From Schoenoplectus triqueter (taxonomy: Eukaryota; Streptophyta; Magnoliopsida; Poales; Cyperaceae): DNA of 33,993 bases. The stretch's first letter is position 1, and the number at the start of each line of letters is the position of its first letter. The stretch covers positions 1 to 33,993 of the forward strand of contig CAXKVV010001438.1 in NCBI GenBank assembly GCA_964058805.1. The letters are read 5' to 3'. The translations under genes and the position numbers were made by a program. The notes below the pieces were generated by a model. The model did no database searches. It was given only the letters and a program-made list of their open reading frames with translations, and was not told where the DNA came from. This document shows positions 22,546 to 33,575 of this stretch, in pieces.

Positions 22546-24060
22546 GTGATTTAAATGATATATTTTATACATAATTTAATCTCAAAACTTAACTTTTTAG
22601 AGCTTAATTAGGTTTAATTAGGGTTTATATTTTATCAAGTTCAAGTTACTGCTGTAACTTTGTTTATATTGCAGATTCTGAAAGAAATTTGAAGAAAAAT
22701 GGAGTGATCGAGGCAAAAATAGAAAAAACAGATCCAACTTGACCTATTCGGACCAAATTCCATCTCCATTTGGACTGAATAGGAGTGAAGAGCAAACTTA
22801 AGGACTTAGCCAATTTTCAGGCACAACCTAACTTGTATGTGATATTCATATCGAATTGAAGAGCTGTTCGGACCAAACAGAAGGAAAGCAAACTGTCCAG
22901 TACTTACCCAAATTTTCACAGCCGACAACCCTTATACCTATTCGGACCGAATGGACTCCTTAATCGGACCGAATAGGTCAAACTGTGTGCAGTGCATGAT
23001 TTTGCTATTTTTAGGCGGTTTCTTGGCTTTTTGGTTTTATTTTTGGATATTTTTTTATATATAAGGGTTAGAAAAACTGTAATGACATTGTTAGACATTT
23101 GGGTAGTTTTCTAGAGAGAGAAATGAGGAGATTTATGTTTTTCTTCAGAGAAGAGAGAAAGCACAAGAGAAATCATAATCGGGCGTAACTTCTTCCTTTC
23201 TTGATGATTTTTTTTTCTAATTTTCATCGATTTTATCTGTGATTATCTCTCTTCCATGGAAGAGTAAATTATGTTCTAGGATTTAGACATATAACTTGAA
23301 ACTTGAGGTTTAATCATATTTTTGTGATTGAATTACTGTGCATGGATTAAATTATTGTATGTTTGTATTAGTAATTCATCTAGGATTAAAAACTCTAGAT
23401 AGCCTAAATTCATATATTGCATATGAAATTAGAATTGCACATATATTTTAGAGAATTATTTATGTTTTTAATCAAAATCTGACAGTTCTTTGACCCTCAA
23501 AAATGGTATCTAACCCTAGATGATGGACCTAATCGTGAAGTCTAGATTAGTTAAAAAAAATTGAATATTTAGAGTGTTATTTAGATGGACTTAATCGTGA
23601 ATAATTAATCTTTAAAATATTTAGAATTACCAGATCTTAACGGATTTTGATTAGGAAGAACGATGGATTTAATCGTGAAGTTTGCCTTAATTGAAATACT
23701 ACGTCAAACCGTAATCAGAAACTTGATACTAAATTAGATAGTACCTCTCATAAATTAGCATTAAAATACATAATCAGTATGATTAAAACTCAAGTGGATG
23801 GTGATACTAAAACCTCAGACTTTCTTAATCCTGAAATAACCCAAACCTAGTTCAGTTTATTTATTTATTTTAGAAATTGATTAGATTAGAAACCTTTCCA
23901 GATTTAAATTTTAGCTTAAACAAATTATCTACATCGGTAGTTTAATCAGTCCCTGTGAGATCGACATCAAAATACTATACAGTAGGTCGTGCACTTGCAG
24001 TTACCTCTTGTGTATATTAGGTTAATTTTATTAGTTTGAAAAATATCACAACAACATCCA
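22546..24060 (+). mobile_element. Probable LTR-retroelement relic, non-coding
   Basis: Contains cagtccctgtgagatcgaca and, just after, gtcgtgcacttgcagttacc (23948-24003). This pair is typical of long terminal repeats or leaders of some plant Ty3/gypsy-type elements, from memory. Upstream are a TATA-like atatataaggg (23058-23068), a gagagagaaatgaggag leader-like region, and four cggacc words within ttcggaccgaa-like near-palindromes (22747-22975). A word close to gatggacttaatcgtgaa recurs three times (about 23521, 23584, 23663). No gag or pol frame survives. Ends and target duplication were not found. Confidence 0.4.
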
Positions 24061-24539
24061 TAATTGTTTTGTTAACCGTTTATTTTAACGAATAAAGATA
24101 GCGTATGGTTAAGTTTAATTTTAATGGGTACAAATAGAACGTGAATAAAAATAATTTTATATAAGTATAATAATAAAAATATCGTCATCTCATACTGTAG
24201 CCATTCGCGAGAAACTAGTTGGAATCCCAGCTTCACTGGAAAACAATGTGTACAATGTGTTGCCTGCAACTACAAGCTTTAAGAAGCAAAGATAAATAAA
24301 CAGAGTAGTATCATAAAAGTAAATATTTGTCTAAAACCAAAATGCCCCCAACAACCATTTATAGCATTCTCTTTCTTTTTCCTTTTTAAATATTTTTATT
24401 TTTATTTTTCCAGATAATGTACATATCCTTTTATTTTTGCAAGATAATTTCCCCTCAAACAAAACAAATTTAAATTTATATGAAGTATATATATTTTTCT
24501 TATTTTATAAGAACTTATTTTGGATGAAAAACAAAAAAA
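24061..24539. other. Intergenic DNA, no gene seen
   Basis: No supported coding frame or repeat terminus. Confidence 0.35.
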
Positions 24540-24755
24540 AACTGATATATTACCGTTCAATTGGAACAATTGTAAGTTGCATAAAAAAATTATGGACTAA
24601 GCTATCAAATAATAATGAACATTAAATTTGAAACACTATCAATCTATAAATACATAAATATATCTATAAAAAAATCTATTTTTAAGTTTTTTTTAATTTA
24701 TTTAAATATTGACTGTCAAGATTGTCTAAATAGCATTGTCAAGTGATTCCTCCCC
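24540..24755 (-). mobile_element. Family-3 MITE fragment
   Basis: The right end reads tagcattgtcaagtgattcc then tcccc, and the inner part includes aatttgaaacactatcaatc and tctatttttaagtttttttt, all shared with the 14268-14672 copy. The left arm is missing or too diverged to place. Confidence 0.5.
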
Positions 24756-25247
24756 AAATATTTCTCACTGAATGAAAAGAAGAAAAATGGTCATTCTTCT
24801 ACCAAAGGAAATGACAATAGCTGTTTGTGTGTATTGATTTGCAATGGCCACAAAGGATATGTTCTGGTTTTTGGCAGTTATTTTATTTCATTTTTTTTGT
24901 ATCCCATGAATCGATTATTATAGTGTTTTCAGAATAACATGTAAATGTCTTTGTAATTTTTTAATTTCAAATTGCATCGATCGAGAATGCCTTTGAATTT
25001 CTACACATCGGACTGAAGAAAAAGATGCATGCACATCACTCCAACAAAACAAATGGAAGAAACATATCTCAGTATCATCTATATCTAAATAGTTAAGAAA
25101 TCACTTAGTAATTAATGATCAATAATTATAAGTACAAAACACCTGAAACATCAAATAAATGACCACCCAAATAGAAGAATAAAATTAGGCAAAATGTACA
25201 ATCCGAGCAACAAATAGTTAAAACTTACAAGTTATAACAAAACTCTG
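24756..25247 (-). other. 3' flank / probable 3' UTR of the RLCK gene
   Basis: AT-rich sequence downstream of the kinase stop codon on the minus strand. No other gene is visible. Confidence 0.4.
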
Positions 25248-28200
25248 TCATCTCCCTTGTTGAGATCTATTGTTTGCACCAGTACGGGTCCGACTTAGTG
25301 ACCTTGAACTGAGTCGCATGTTTTTCGGCCTTCTTTTTATAGCTTCTATCTGCTCTAAAGTCTCCAGGACATCTTTCATCGACGGTCGGCATTTAGGGTC
25401 TTCATTGAGACATTTTAAACTTAGTTGTGCAGCTTGTAAGGCCCCTTTGGTGCTGTATTGTCTCTCCATCCGTTGATCCATTATATGTGATAATTTTCTC
25501 CGGTCGGCTAAAAACGGTTTCGCATACTTCACTAAATTTTGTTGGCCATTTGGCCGATTCAGATCTAGTGCTCTTAGACCAGTTAGCATTTCTAACAGCA
25601 CTACACCAAACGCATAAACATCACTCTTCACGTACAAATGACCTATAATTAATAGAAACAGTTCACTTAAATGGATGACAAGTTAAAATTTGTAACATAA
25701 AGACTGGGACCTGGTATCTGAATCAATCCAGACTTTCAAATACAAAACACAAGCAATAGAGACTTGAAATTTTAAAATGCATGTGCAAAAATGTAAAAGC
25801 TAATGCACAATACTTGGTCAGTGTGTTATAGAGGAACTGACAAATGATTTCCTCTGACAACCACTAAAGAGAGGTTTGTGTAACAGGTCACTGTTCTACT
25901 GCTGTAAATACTGAAAGGCTGACTGCTACATGAATCGGATGAAACAGGGCATACAGAATGCAGCACACACAGTGGCCCAAAATAATCAAAGAAAAGTTTA
26001 GACTTTTTAAGTGCTAAAGCCACCAAATACCTTGGAAGAATGAATTGATTTGCTGTTCATTTCTTTCATATTCCAATAATCAATTCTGCTTTTCATTAGA
26101 GGTGGAGATATTATTCCCTCCAACTAAAGGCACCGAGAGATTTTTGAATTCTGAGCACTATTTCAGATCAGCCTCTTATTTCTATCCCATTAGCAAAAGA
26201 AAATTCTTATGGTCCCCTATGTAGGGGCCCCACATACTAATATGCCATTATGGTAGGCAATATTGATTAGTACCCAATTACACTACTTTTTGGCTAATGC
26301 CCACGTCTAAGTTTCCAAAACCACATACTGATTACTCTAGAAGTGAAATATCATGTATGCCCCCCGAACAGTTTGTTTAAAAGAACTTCATTTCATGCAA
26401 TGTTGATTTGAACAAAAACAACAGAAAGCAGCATATTTTGATGACAGTACAATAAAAATTTCATACCAGTAGCAACATACTCCGGAGCGGCATAACCGAA
26501 AGTGCCCATGATTCTTGTTGTCACATGCGACTCGCCACCGTCTGGGCCATGTTTTGCCAGACCAAAATCAGAGAGCTTTGCATTGTAATTCTGCAAAAAA
26601 AAAAGGAAGATATATAATTTCAGCACAATAATTCTTTGTCAATTAATAGTTGGAATTAACTTTTCTTGATTATGTTTTGAAAGGCAGGCATTCACTTACA
26701 GAGTCTAAGAGGATGTTTGAGGCCTTGAAGTCTCTGTAAATAACGTGTCTCTCTGATGAGTGAAGAAAGGCGAGACCTCGAGCTGCCCCTATTACGATTT
26801 TTAATCTGAGATCCCAACATATCGACTCAGTTGTTGATCCTCCTATCAGAAGCAAATTAATTACGACAAAATTAATCCAAAATAATAAACATAAAGAATA
26901 TTGGAAAATATTCTTATTTATATTTGACACCTTCTAATTTCTTATTTTCTTAATTACAATAAGACAGATTTATTATGAATAAGAAAAGGACAATTTCAGG
27001 TATGTTTTGTGTCGCGAGTAAGTATTAGAAAAAAACATAAATAAAATTTTATATATTAATGAGTTCAATCAGAACTCCATCTGTGTTGACTAGTTTCTGC
27101 ACAGTCTGTCCCAAATCAAAATAAAGAAGGAGGGTTGCGGTGAGTGTAGCGAGCCCTACATTAAAACAGCCAATCTTTATGAAAATGAAACCCAGTCAAT
27201 TTTCATTGGGGCGTCACCCTCTTAGCGACGCGTCATATTGAAACCCGGAATGAGTTCAATCAGGAGAAGGAATTCAGTAAAGAAACACGGTAGATAACAG
27301 GATAATTATACTTGCCCCATATTTCTCACGAGATCCAACTGTTAATACTACATAATACAAATCACCACAGAAAAGGACACCAATCACTAGAGTCTATACA
27401 GTCATTATCAGATGCTATTCGTCATGAAAAGAGATAAGGTGGCAATTGAGCACACAGCGCAACAAACATTCTCACCCCTGAAGTTGAACCTTCCAAGCAA
27501 GGACAATTAATATGTACCACATAATTCACTTTTCTTTTTGTTTTTAATTGTAATAAGTGGCTAGTTGGTATAAAGCAGTAAGTGCTGCAGTGCACTACAA
27601 ATTTTAGCTTTTCTCCTTTTCTTTTTGGCATAAATTAGCTAAAAGTGACAAAAAATGATCCGATCCGAGAAATCCGTTCGATTCGTTTGGATTCGAATTT
27701 GACCTGACCTGATTTTTTTCAGAAAGTCAAATTGATCTGATCCGGACCTGAACGACCCAAAACCGAGATGATCCGAGATCAGATAATTCGAAACCCGACC
27801 CGATCCGAACCCAAACGACCTAAAATCAGAGATGATACGAGATCAGACAATCTGAAATCCGACCCGATCCGACCCCGAACGATCCTAAACCTGAAATGAC
27901 CCGAGACCCAACCCGATTCGAACCCGAATGATCCAAAATCTGAGATGACCCAATATTAGACAATCCGAAACCAGACCCGACCCAACTCATGTTGCATATC
28001 TGTATTCAATTACTTTAAAATTGTATTGTATAAATATTAAGCTTCTCTTTATTAATTCAATTTATACTTGACTGCCAGTTTATTTTATGGGGGTCGGGTT
28101 AAGCACGAGTTTAGAGGGAGAACGAGTTAAGCACGAGTTTCATAAACAACGATAAACTGCCAATTTATTTTGACACAAATTAATAAATATTTTTATCAAT

Positions 28201-30561
28201 ATAACATGTACAAACAGTTGTACATATAATTTTGATAATTTTAATTAAGAAATTACCTACATACATATATATTCAGTGTTTATACCGAAATAAAAAAGTT
28301 ATATTTCGAAATAAAATAACAATGTCTATTAATCAAATTTTGTATGTAGTAAATTAAAATTATCATTAAAAAAACTAATGTCTATTAATCAGAATTATCA
28401 TAAGTAGTATGTCTTCAGTTTGTTAGTAAACATAATGAAGTATGTCGACCTGAAACTGATCTGACTAGACTCAAATTAATTAATCATATTCATATTATTT
28501 AAAGAGTCAAATTGATCATAATATAATTGATAATTTAGACCTAACATTGACTAAAATAAATTTCTAAAAAAAGTTTTAAAGTCTGACGACCTGAAATCCA
28601 ATCCGACTCGAAATCCGATCCGATCCAAAATAAAACATCACAAAAAAGAATCTGATCCGACCCGAAACAACCTGAAACTGGCCTGAGCCTTAATGACCCG
28701 AGATCTAAGATGAACTAAGCTACTAAGAACCCGAAACCCGACCCGGTCCAACACAGAAATAACCTAAAACCCGTCCCAACCCGAATCAGATCGACCCAAA
28801 CTCGACCCGTGACACAATAATTTTTTGATCAAATTTACCCAACCCGACCGTGTGAATCCAAACCCGGCCCCACCCACTTGATTGCGACCCCTATAAATGA
28901 CTGAACTTTCTCGTAAGAACAAAAAAAGAGACCTCTATAAATTACTGAACTTTCTCGTAAGAACCAAAAAAAAAGAGAGAGAACAAGAGGCGGTGAGAAT
29001 CTCACTTCGAAAGAGATGGTTTTCTAAACTGCCTTTGGCCATGAACTCATAGACCAGCAACAGCTCCTTGTCTTCCCAACAATACCCCAACAGTTTGACG
29101 AGGTTTGGATGAGACAACCTCCCTAGAAAATTCACCTCAGACTGCACAGTTTAAAAATAAAATAAGTTGGTTACAATGTGTAATTGACATGACTTAATAG
29201 TAGTATATAGATGTCAACCTCAAATGATACAAGGTATTATGTTTATGTGTTAGCTATAGATTGATCTGTCAAGCTTGTGATAATTAAAAACCGGCAATTT
29301 CCTGTAGAAATGACAAACTAATTACTAAGTCAGCACCAATATATCTAATCCATTCAATTATGAAAGTAATACCTGCCACTCCTCGAGACCTTGCACACTC
29401 TCAGGATTGAGTTTCTTCACAGCAACGACCATTCCGACCCCACTTTTACTCGGATTCAATGTCTTTTCTTCGACCCATCCCTTGTAGACCCTCCCAAACC
29501 CACCTTCTCCAAGCACCATCTCGGGTTTAAAGTTCCTCGTGGCACCTTTCAACTCAGCAAATGTGAAAATTCTGAGGTTCAGTGTCTCGAGGATGTGTCC
29601 ATCAGGGTAAACTAAGGAGTGGTCGTCTAAACTGACATGGCTGCTGCTGGTAGAATGGCCAATAGTGCCGCTGCTTATGGTTGAGATCTCTGTAATGGTT
29701 GTGCTGGTACTCGCCTTTGATGTCAACCGACCTGTGTTTATAGTTTGTTAGAAACATTTGTTATCTGTTTATGTTTGTAAGTACTCTTGGCATGCCTACT
29801 ATTTCTAGGTTTGATTACCATTGGTTTCATCATTGTTGTATTTGCCTTTTTTCCCTTTTTAATTTGAGTTCTTCCATCTTAGTAATCCTTGGTTAAACCA
29901 GATTGGTATCATTTCCGTCTTCTCAAGTTCTTTACCAGGTACAGAGAATTATATGATCCAGCAAGATGCAATAAAACCAAATGTGTATATTAAAAGCAGT
30001 TTAATAAAATATTCTATTTTGAAAGAAATATCATTGAAGTCATGTCATAAATTCTTTATTCCGATTAAATAAAAGTAGTGGACTACTGTCCTTAATTTTA
30101 ACATTGCAGTTGAAGAGTGCCAAGAAGGGATTGGTGGAAACTATTAAACAACTTTAAATTATTATTTCTTTCAAGGTGAGGTATATCTAACTCCCAGTTA
30201 ATATATGAAAAATGGTGTATGATTTAAAATAGCTAATATATCAGGGTCAATTATAATTTATTAATTACTTGTAGCAAATTTAATTCGTAAGAACCTTGAA
30301 CTGCAGAAAAAAACATGCGGATACCTCTTAAGTGAAAGCAGCTTAAAAGAAAGCCATAATAAAACTAATAATAGAAAACATACACAAATGCATCAAAATC
30401 ATAACTAGTAAAAAGAAGTCTCACGAGAACTACTCGGCCACAGTTAATGAGAAAAAAGTTTCACATAAATTTCTTTCAAGCATGAACTAATTACCTAAAA
30501 TGGATTGTCTAGTAGTCACTGAAGTGCCAGACTTCCAGGGCAACCCAAAGCAATTTCCCAT
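25248..30561 (-). CDS. PIX13-like: Receptor-like cytoplasmic kinase, RLCK VII type (PIX13/APK1-like), six exons, complete
   Basis: Minus-strand exons: 30561-30495, 29731-29373, 29141-29006, 26842-26700, 26590-26467, 25642-25248, all GT-AG, joining to 407 codons plus stop. The first exon gives MGNCFG: Gly2 and Cys4 are the usual myristoylation and palmitoylation residues that hold RLCKs at the plasma membrane. A Ser/Thr-rich linker (26-60) precedes the kinase domain. Visible: P-loop GEGGFG 97-102, catalytic K128 in VAVKKL, YRDFK with D225, DFG 243-245, [17 protein letters not shown] 257-273, APE 270-272. A basic Ser/Arg tail (380-407) ends the chain. Wording such as [20 protein letters not shown] fits PIX13/Kin3-like members. 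Expected role: Ser/Thr kinase relaying receptor-kinase signals. Intron 3 holds a hAT-like element. A W-box (TTGACT, minus strand) is at 30754-30749, about 190 bp upstream of the start. The exact orthologue is uncertain. Confidence 0.92.
27058..27263 (-). repeat. Insertion-like block in RLCK intron 3 between 15-bp direct repeats
   Basis: aatgagttcaatcag occurs at 27058-27072 and 27249-27263. The 176 bases between are more GC-rich than the intron around them and include gcgacgcgtc near 27224-27233. Read on the minus strand, about 40 codons (roughly 27180 to 27058) are open, but stops follow upstream in every frame. It could be a retroposed piece with its target duplication or a relic of a coding sequence; I do not recognise it with certainty. 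Confidence 0.5.
27638..28892 (-). mobile_element. hAT-like non-autonomous element in RLCK intron 3 (about 1.25 kb)
   Basis: Read on the minus strand it starts AGGGGTCGCAATCAAGTGGG and ends TTTTTTGTCACTTTTAGC. These termini are like those of the 341-786 element (AGGGGTGTCAA...TTTTGTCATCCACAG). The flanks are ataaatta (27630-27637) and ataaatga (28893-28900), an 8-bp target duplication with one mismatch. Two arms rich in gacccgatccga-type words enclose an AT-rich core (28000-28560). No transposase frame is visible. Confidence 0.65.
28886..28964. repeat. Tandem duplication at the hAT element edge (44-bp period)
   Basis: ctataaatgactgaactttc with its following tcgtaagaac (28891-28920) is repeated at 28935-28964 with one difference. 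The match extends leftward into the last bases of the hAT element (gacccct versus gacctct). The second unit carries ataaatta exactly, the same 8 bp found at the left flank of the element. Confidence 0.8.
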
Positions 30562-32486
30562 CTCTGTTTTTGGTCCCTCGTTGACAGCACCACTGAGAAA
30601 TAAAAAAGCTCACAGAACAGAGAGAGAGTTGAAGAGGGGATATTAAGAGGCAAATGATTTGTCAATGTCTCAAGGAGGAAAGAAAGGAAATAATAGTGAA
30701 AGAGAGATTTCATGCGATCTTTTCCTATTATGGCTTCTGAGTCAGCAAAGTCAACCATTTCTCATGTTTTCACATTTCATTCACTGCATCTTATATGTTG
30801 CCTGTCTATGTGAGCCAATATCATCGCTCCAGATTCTCTGTGGCCTGTCAGCCTTGTACGAAGCGAGTAATTTTGATAATTTTGATGGAATATTAAATAT
30901 CACCTAAAGTTCATAAAACTTGAAACACGATTAATTCATAAGTATAAGACTATTTTGTCAATTTTTTATAATGTTTTACGAATTTATATGAAATTGATTG
31001 TTAAGATTATTAAAATAGTTAGTTCTTAGCTCAACGCATATTCATATGGTATACTTACCAAATATTATGTACATGCATTAAAGGTGTTTTATTTTTTTTC
31101 TTATTAATGTTATTTATAGTCATATGTTATGGATTTTAAACTGATGCACACTGCTTGAACAACTAAAAAGAAAAAATAAGCAGAATAATTCACAACTAGC
31201 CACTAACATTAATATGCATGATCATTGACACTGATGAAACATTTATGAGATCTAAGTGCAAGCTATTGCAAAACCACTGATTCATAAGAAATTCAATAAA
31301 ACATGTCTATCCAGACTTATCCTAAAATCTGGCATTAACTGGACAAAATCTTTAGCAGCTTCGGTGGTGGGTTCTGCCTACTTAGTGACGAGGTACTTGC
31401 TTTAATTATTGCTAGGATATATGCAATAGCTGTGTGTAACAAAGCGTACGATTAATGATCCATTTAGTCTTGACCACGTAGCAGTTCTGAGAAGGCCACT
31501 AATTAACAAGACGCCTATGTTGTTTTAAATTAAGGCTCAGTTTTGTGATGATGCAAACAGCAAATCAAGACATCTATATTGTTTTTAATTAATCCATTAA
31601 TTAATCGCTGTACTGTCCCGGGTAATTTGGGTAAAGGACAAAAAGGATGTAATTTATTTTACTGTAGGTGTTGGTCAAAAACTAAAGAAATCATTATCCA
31701 AGAAAAGGTACGCACTGACGCACTCAGAAAGATATTTTCAAAGAAAAAAAACAAATAAAATAAAATAGCGAGTATCATCAAATAGAAGAAAATGTCTTAC
31801 TTGCACAAAAAAAAATTAACAAATATTCCGTTAAGAACCTCTTGCAGCTGAACAATACATATACATATATATACATTGAGGGGGGGTGTCAAATTTGTTT
31901 TCAGCATAAAGGATTCTTTTTCAATTTCAATAACTCAAAAGAAAAGAAAAGAAGAAAAGAAGAAGACGAAGGTAGGTCACTTTTCTAGTTTTCTTCTTTG
32001 TTTAAGTCTCCAGCAGTTTCCATGGAAGTGAAGACGGTGTTAAATATGAAAATGGATTTAAAATATAACAATAAGTATCATTGAGGTCTCTCCCGTTATA
32101 TAACAGGAAAAACAGGGGAATTTCTCCCCTTATAAAAAAGAAAAGCAAGAGCGACAGAAGGATGATAATTTTGATATGGTTTTCTGATTTTTGTAATATA
32201 AATGTCATATGCACTTATATTGTACTTTCTGTTTCATGGGTTTCCAACTTTTTTCCTGTAATTTTTACACCTACAAAACATATATACTTCCAGTACGAGA
32301 TGAATGCCAAAAGTCATTAGCAGCATTTTCTCATTAGGTACAGCATATATGCATAACTGTTGCTAATTAGCCAATGCTATTTGGACATGTATATTAAAAA
32401 GAACATCCATGAAAGTTAATGGATCAGTAGCAAAATTTGTGCAAGTCAATGGATAAATAGCAAAATTTGGTTGTCTTTTGTTAGTT
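30562..32486. other. Intergenic region between the two kinase genes
   Basis: The left part is the 5' flank and promoter of the RLCK at 25248-30561. A gagagaga tract at 30620-30629 probably lies in its leader. The right part, including an A/G-rich purine run at 31934-31970, is downstream of the second kinase. A weak family-3-like segment may lie at 30930-31020. No gene in between. Confidence 0.45.
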
Positions 32487-33575
32487 TCAGCGCAGAGAAA
32501 AGCTGTTCTTTCGAACTCTAGGTATCGGGCTTGCGGCAGATGCAACATAAGGCTGAGACACAACATGCTCAAGTGCTAATGTCAAGTCGCACATGTTGGG
32601 CCGCATATGGGGTTGTTCTCTGAGACAGAGTGAGATTACTTCAGCTAGTTGGTAAAGTGAGCGTTTCGGAAAACACCCGTTAAGCAACGGATCTGCCAAG
32701 CGCATGTATCCTCTGCTGTTAAGGAAAGGACGTGACTGCAGAGAACAAAAAAATAACACTATATTGCTGTTAAATGAGAAAATTATGTGGTCTGACAATA
32801 CATGTTTGCAATTTCAAGACCATGATCGAGTATTCTGCTCAAATTATCTTTATGTGCACCTTTTTCAGTTTTACAGCAATATTTGTACTTATTTTAATTA
32901 TTTTGATTTGTTTTTCTTTTTGAACGTACAGAGTCTGAATAGGGTTAATATATATCATAAATGACCAAAATTCAATTTAGAACTTCAAAGCTTTTGGCCA
33001 AATCAAACAAGCTAGAAGTTGAGGTAGCAAATAACTAATAACTTCTAAAATGAACATACTTGTATACAAAACCAAAGTTCCAGTGCCAGAACATGTGAAC
33101 CGCTCCATTTCAGAACTCTAAAAATGACAAGTACTTGTGAGAATAAAAACAGATGGTATTTAATTTTATGAAAAAGAAAGACCCACCGAGACTATCAGAT
33201 TTCGTTCGGCTTCTTCCTTTGACTCATCATATGCCTTTTTACCGGTAATCAGCTCAAGGAGAACAACACCAAAGCTATACACATCAGACTTGACACTGAG
33301 TTTCCCACTCATGTAATAATCAGGAGCGCAGTATCCATATGTGCCCATGACCCGTGTAGACACATGCGTGTTGTCCCCTGTGGGCCCCAACTTGGCTAGA
33401 CCGAAGTCCGACAACTTGGGGTTGAACTCATCATCCAATAATATGTTCGAGGATTTCAAATCCCGATATATGACAGCTGGATTGACTCCGTGCAAGTATT
33501 GCAAGCCGCGGGCTGCACCAGTAGCAATCTTGATTCGAGTGCTCCAGTCGAGTGGCTTTCTGTTAGGTGGGAGAT
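32487..33575 (-). CDS. RLCK VII kinase (PBL21/22-like), C-terminal part; 5' end outside the window
   Basis: Two minus-strand exons with GT-AG borders are present: 33575-33187 (starts with the last two bases of a split codon) and 32735-32487 (ends at the stop codon). Together they give about 211 residues from [11 protein letters not shown] to the C-terminus. Visible: [10 protein letters not shown] catalytic loop with the catalytic Asp, [25 protein letters not shown] activation segment, and [16 protein letters not shown]. The P-loop and catalytic lysine must lie in exons beyond 33993; 33576-33993 reads as intron. MSGKL and NLIVSSRPFLN resemble PBL21/22 (from memory). Oddities: APD replaces APE, and serine replaces the tryptophan usual in NLVxWSRP. 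The tail after the kinase domain is short and basic ([10 protein letters not shown]). It is a likely membrane-associated signalling Ser/Thr kinase. It stands in the same direction as the RLCK at 25248-30561 but belongs to a different subgroup. Confidence 0.88.

Noticed and set aside
30516..30758. Minus-strand frame of 80 codons over the start of the RLCK
   Set aside because: It is in a different frame from the MGNCFG exon and is a shadow of the leader and first exon.
25248..33575. One long kinase gene or tandem-kinase fusion
   Set aside because: The first kinase has its own ATG exon with MGNC and a complete domain, and the second has its own stop and tail about 1.9 kb upstream of that ATG; they are separate genes.
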